A stretch of 36,791 nt of DNA, from NCBI GenBank assembly GCA_023250675.1, contig JAHFAE010000021.1, positions 1 to 36,791 on the forward strand. The letters are read 5' to 3'. The position numbers and the translations under genes are program-made. Shown here piece by piece: positions 33,426 through 36,791 of this stretch (positions are counted from its first letter, which is position 1; every line of letters starts with the position of its first letter). The DNA is from Oligoflexia bacterium (lineage in GTDB: Bacteria; Bdellovibrionota; Bdellovibrionia; JABDDW01). The notes below the pieces were generated by a model. It ran no database searches. It worked only from the letters and a program-made list of their open reading frames with translations, and had not been told where the DNA came from.

Positions 33426-33977
33426 ATGGTCGGTATTTTTTCTAAGTTATTTGGTAAAGGGAGTTCAAGTTCAGGGAAGAGCCCCGAGGGAGCCATTCAA
33501 AAAGTGATTGATGGAATCATAGATAGAGGAGGATTCTCTCTTCGATATGAAATTGATTCAAAAGAAGGAGAGCTCCTCGTGAATTTTTCAGGAGAGGACA
33601 GCAGGCTTTTAACTGAAAAAGAAGGGCTTCTCTTAGACTCAGTCCAGACCTTTTTGAAGCGCATGCTTCAAAACAGATTTCCAACTGAAAGAATAGAAAT
33701 ATCAATAGACAGCGATGGATTTTTAGAAATGTCAGCTAACCAACTTCGTGAGCTTGCCGAAAAGTTGAAAAAGCTTGTTTTAGAAAAGGGTCAACCGTCT
33801 TATGTTCGAGCGCTTCCACCAAGAGATAGAAAAATAGTTCACCGCTATTTGGCAGAAGATGAGCGAATCAAATCACAAAGTGTGGGCGAAGGGTTTTGTA
33901 AAAAGATTAAGATATTCCCGGCTCGCACTACGCCAATGAGGAGTAACGGGCCCTCGTTTAATGAGGCGTCTAAATAA
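33426..33977 (+). CDS. jag: Jag/KhpB-like RNA-binding protein (KH and R3H domains)
   Basis: 183 residues. The C-terminal R3H domain (about 120-178) has LPPRDRKIVHRYLAEDE, with the R-x3-H pattern (RKIVH) and the end GFCKKIKIFPAR. A KH-like domain lies at about 50-110, but the usual GxxG loop is not clear (TEKEGLLLDSVQTF). The N-terminal Jag_N domain is absent; only a short basic serine-rich leader is present. AGAAGGGA lies seven bases before ATG. Position between yidC and mnmE is classic for jag. RNA targets are unknown. Confidence 0.87.
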   Translation: MVGIFSKLFGKGSSSSGKSPEGAIQKVIDGIIDRGGFSLRYEIDSKEGELLVNFSGEDSRLLTEKEGLLLDSVQTFLKRMLQNRFPTERIEISIDSDGFLEMSANQLRELAEKLKKLVLEKGQPSYVRALPPRDRKIVHRYLAEDERIKSQSVGEGFCKKIKIFPARTTPMRSNGPSFNEASK

Positions 33978-33981
33978 TAAA

Positions 33982-35364
33982 ATGTTAGGTAGTGACCAAA
34001 CCATCGTCGCTCTAGGGACAGCACAAGGCGTTGGTGCTCTGAGCATAATTAGAATTTCAGGTTTGAAAACGCCTCAAATCATTCAAAAATGCTTTGTTAA
34101 TAACTCTTTTGATCCACTCAAATCACAAAAATTTTATTTCGGCCATTGGAGCAAGAGTGACCAGGGCGAACCAATTGATCAGGTTATCGTATTGTATTTT
34201 CCTGAAGGAAAAAGCTACACAGGAGAACAGAGTGCCGATGTGATCTGCCATGGGGGGAGCCAAGTTGCAAAACTTATTGTTAGTTCGGTATTAGACTCTG
34301 GCGCTCGGTTGGCCAAGCCCGGGGAATTCACGCTTCGCGCAGTGATGAATGACAAGCTTGATCTCGCGAAAGCAGAAAGTGTTTTGGCCCTCATCAATGC
34401 AAAGTCGCCACAGGCGGCGGCACTAGCTCTTCAAAATCTCGACGGAGCATTATCAAAAAAACTAGGGGAAATTGAAAACGACATTATTTATCTATTGTCC
34501 CATCTTGAGGCCACCATCGATTTTACGACTGAAGACATTCAGCCCGTTGCCTTTTCTGAAATGAAAATCAGACTACAGAGAGTTTTTGGCGAAATAGAAA
34601 AACTCTTATCGACATTTATTCCTGCACAAGTGGCAAGCCTGGGTCTGCGGGTTGCCCTTGTTGGTAAACCGAACGCTGGCAAATCGAGTCTTCTTAATGC
34701 ATTGACTGGCAAAAACAGGAGCATTGTTTCTTCTTTGCCCGGCACAACCAGAGACACTATTGAAATAGAGGCGCTGATTGGGGGAACTCTATTTAAGTTT
34801 ATCGATACGGCAGGTTTACACGAGGCGACAAGCGAATTAGAAAACTTAGGCATAAGTCGAACGCAAAAAGAAATTAAGTCGGCCGATCTCGTTGTTTACG
34901 TTGTCGACTCAACAGTTGGAATCTTAAATGAAGACTCAAAGACAATTGCGGAAATTGGAAAAGAAAGGGCTGTCATCTGTTTTAATAAAAATGATTTGAA
35001 AAAAATCGAGATGACCGACGAGATCACGCGATTTGGTCTTCATGATTTTCAAAGCGCCGCATCTTCTGCCGTTATTAATCAGGGAACAGAAACGCTTATC
35101 GAAATGCTTACAAAAAAAACGGGGGCCTTACAAAACAGCGAAATGAATTCGGTGCTAACGACCGAAAGGCAAAAAGAAGCTCTCTCAAAAGCAAGCGAAT
35201 TTTTAAGCCAAGGGGCCCGGCTTTTAGAAAAAGAAGAATCTCCTGATCTCATTGCCTTTGAACTCAAGCAATCCCTCAACTATGTTCAAAGCATATTAGG
35301 AAAAAAAGTAGACGATGAAGAGGTTTTAGAAAAAATCTTTAAAGAATTTTGTATTGGAAAATAA
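33982..35364 (+). CDS. mnmE: tRNA modification GTPase MnmE
   Basis: 460 residues. The N-terminal folate-binding domain begins TIVALGTAQGVGALSIIRISG. The G domain has GKPNAGKSS (from G228), GTTRD, DTAGLHE and NKND; the C-terminus ends CIGK, the catalytic motif of the family. With MnmG it modifies the wobble uridine of several tRNAs (cmnm5U). I chose the ATG at 33982; an in-frame ATG at 33961 overlaps jag by 17 bases and is possible. Neither has a strong ribosome site. Followed by mnmG after one base. Confidence 0.97.
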   Translation: MLGSDQTIVALGTAQGVGALSIIRISGLKTPQIIQKCFVNNSFDPLKSQKFYFGHWSKSDQGEPIDQVIVLYFPEGKSYTGEQSADVICHGGSQVAKLIVSSVLDSGARLAKPGEFTLRAVMNDKLDLAKAESVLALINAKSPQAAALALQNLDGALSKKLGEIENDIIYLLSHLEATIDFTTEDIQPVAFSEMKIRLQRVFGEIEKLLSTFIPAQVASLGLRVALVGKPNAGKSSLLNALTGKNRSIVSSLPGTTRDTIEIEALIGGTLFKFIDTAGLHEATSELENLGISRTQKEIKSADLVVYVVDSTVGILNEDSKTIAEIGKERAVICFNKNDLKKIEMTDEITRFGLHDFQSAASSAVINQGTETLIEMLTKKTGALQNSEMNSVLTTERQKEALSKASEFLSQGARLLEKEESPDLIAFELKQSLNYVQSILGKKVDDEEVLEKIFKEFCIGK

Positions 35365-35365
35365 T

Positions 35366-36791
35366 TTGGGATCAAAAAGTTTTGACGTTCTAGTTATTGG
35401 TGCGGGCCACGCGGGTTGTGAAGCCTCCCTTGTCAGTGCCCGGCTGGGTTTAAAAACCTGTATGATTACTACAAATACAGATCATATTGCATACATGTCT
35501 TGCAATCCCGCAGTGGGCGGCCTTGCAAAGGGCCACATCGTTAGAGAGTTAGATGCACTCGGCGGAGAAATGGCAAATAACACTGACAAATCAACCATTC
35601 AGTTTAAGCGATTAAATACTAAAAAGGGTCCTGCCGTAAGAGCCTCACGGGCCCAATGTGACAAGGCGCTTTATTCGAAATTCATGAAAAAAGTAATTTC
35701 TGAAACGAAAAATCTTGATGTTATTCAGGCCGAGGCCATGAGCCTTATTATTAAAAAAAATAAATGCCTCGGGATAATCACCGACAGCGGAGAAAAAATT
35801 ATTTCTAGGGCGACGGTTATAACTACCGGCACTTTTATGAATGGAGTCATGCATGTGGGGCTTAAACAAGCAAGTGGCGGACGCGCTGGTGACAAGGCAA
35901 GTATTGGATTGAGTAATCATCTTAAAGAGCTGGGATTCAAAGTAACAAGACTTAAGACTGGGACGCCCGCGCGACTTCATAAAAATAGTATTGATTGGTC
36001 TAAGACTACACCTCAATGGGGTGATGAAAAATTTTTTCCGTTTAGTAGACAAACGAAGGGTTTGGCTTTGCCGCAAGTTCCTTGTTTTCTTTCTTATACC
36101 AACGAGAAAACTCACGAAATAATTAAAAAGAATTTAGATAAATCTCCACTTTACTGCGGTGTCATCGAAGGAATCGGACCAAGGTATTGTCCGAGCATTG
36201 AAGACAAAGTTGTGAGATTTGCAGATAAAGAGAGACATCAAACTTTTTTGGAGCCCGAGGGTTTAGATTCTGATTTGATTTATTTACAAGGAATGTCAAC
36301 AAGCCTCCCTGTTGAAACTCAATATGAATTTTTAAAAACCATACCAGGTCTAGAAAAAGTAGAAATAATTAGGCCAGGTTATGCCATCGAATATGATTTT
36401 GTTCACCCTACACAATTGACCAGAACCCTTGAATCCAAGTCTTTCGAAGGGCTTTATCTCGCTGGTCAAGTGAACGGGACCAGTGGCTACGAAGAAGCCG
36501 CCGGTCAAGGCTTTTGGGCGGGTGTGAATGCAGCCTTAAAAATTCTAGGCAAAGGCCCTATGATTTTATCTCGAGAGCAAGCCTATCTAGGTGTCCTTGT
36601 CGACGATCTTGTGACAAAAGGAACAGACGAACCGTATCGAATGTTTACCTCTCGGGCCGAGTACAGACTTCTTTTGCGAGAAGACAACACGGACGAAAGA
36701 CTCTTATCTACGGGCTACGGCATGGGACTTGTTAAGGAAGAAGAAATTCGGAAGCACTTTTTGAAATCAGAAAAAATCGCCGAACTAGAAA
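35366..36791 (+). CDS. mnmG: tRNA uridine 5-carboxymethylaminomethyl modification enzyme, 3' end outside window
   Basis: About 475 residues are visible and the frame is open to the last base, so the gene is cut by the window edge. FAD-binding VIGAGHAGCEASL begins near residue 9. Other MnmG (GidA) motifs are CNPAVGGLAKGHIVRE, KGPAVRASRAQ, KTGTPARL, GYEEAAGQGFWAG and TSRAEYRLLLREDN. It acts with MnmE. No ATG is present: the likely start is TTG at 35366, with GGA seven bases upstream; an in-frame TTG at 35354 is an alternative that overlaps mnmE. Confidence 0.97.
   Translation, partial: MGSKSFDVLVIGAGHAGCEASLVSARLGLKTCMITTNTDHIAYMSCNPAVGGLAKGHIVRELDALGGEMANNTDKSTIQFKRLNTKKGPAVRASRAQCDKALYSKFMKKVISETKNLDVIQAEAMSLIIKKNKCLGIITDSGEKIISRATVITTGTFMNGVMHVGLKQASGGRAGDKASIGLSNHLKELGFKVTRLKTGTPARLHKNSIDWSKTTPQWGDEKFFPFSRQTKGLALPQVPCFLSYTNEKTHEIIKKNLDKSPLYCGVIEGIGPRYCPSIEDKVVRFADKERHQTFLEPEGLDSDLIYLQGMSTSLPVETQYEFLKTIPGLEKVEIIRPGYAIEYDFVHPTQLTRTLESKSFEGLYLAGQVNGTSGYEEAAGQGFWAGVNAALKILGKGPMILSREQAYLGVLVDDLVTKGTDEPYRMFTSRAEYRLLLREDNTDERLLSTGYGMGLVKEEEIRKHFLKSEKIAELE

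Noticed and set aside
35645-36115. 156-codon minus-strand frame opposite mnmG
   Set aside because: The plus-strand frame here carries MnmG motifs throughout, so this is a shadow.

Overview
The window looks like the chromosome-origin neighbourhood of a Gram-negative member of the Bdellovibrionota (Bdellovibrio-like). I infer this from the gene order dnaA-dnaN-recF-gyrB-gyrA running one way and rpmH-rnpA-yidD-yidC-jag-mnmE-mnmG running the other, from ATP synthase Fo genes attached to the gyrase genes, and from secreted subtilases, lipoproteins and SurA-type chaperones that imply an outer membrane. G+C looks moderate by eye and the genes are tightly packed. No genus can be named from sequence alone. 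There are no insertion sequences, CRISPR arrays, tRNA or rRNA genes that I can see. No stretch of more than 300 bases lacks a gene.

Layout. (1) 1-3461: the 3' part of an alpha/beta hydrolase, then, on the minus strand, a secreted subtilase with its own terminator, an 82-residue protein, a small secreted cysteine-containing protein and a possible 46-codon ORF. (2) 3515-6817, minus: sdhC-sdhA-sdhB, the membrane succinate dehydrogenase/fumarate reductase. (3) 6919-17842, plus: an operon-like run starting at a near-consensus promoter, etfB-etfA, a DUF374 acyltransferase, a PDZ lipoprotein, three consecutive parvulin/SurA-type foldases, pdxA, a phosphohexomutase and uvrA. (4) 17902-19557, plus: a second subtilase with a C-terminal sorting-signal-like tail. 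(5) 19554-30867, minus: dnaA, the origin, dnaN, recF, gyrB, gyrA, a TPR protein, an AtpZ-like and an AtpI-like protein, atpB and atpE. (6) 31032-36791, plus: rpmH, rnpA, yidD, yidC, jag, mnmE and the 5' part of mnmG.

How the genes fit together. Regions 5 and 6 flank the replication origin, so both are read away from it. The dnaA-dnaN gap (29259-29481) carries an AT-rich stretch, five tandem TAG trinucleotides (the DnaA-trio pattern) and several DnaA boxes; another perfect box lies in the dnaA leader. Regions 2 and 3 share a divergent promoter zone (6818-6978) and both feed electrons to the quinone pool (SdhCAB directly, EtfBA via an ETF dehydrogenase not seen here). The foldase genes, YidC/YidD and lipoproteins serve envelope assembly.

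The most unusual points are a UvrA that lacks the roughly 100-residue insertion domain, with a perfect 9-bp hairpin at the junction; a bidirectional terminator hairpin lying inside the 3' coding end of the second subtilase; an ATP synthase c subunit with a signal peptide and a sodium-type ligand set; and the compact origin. I found no clear evidence of a wholly new multi-gene system.
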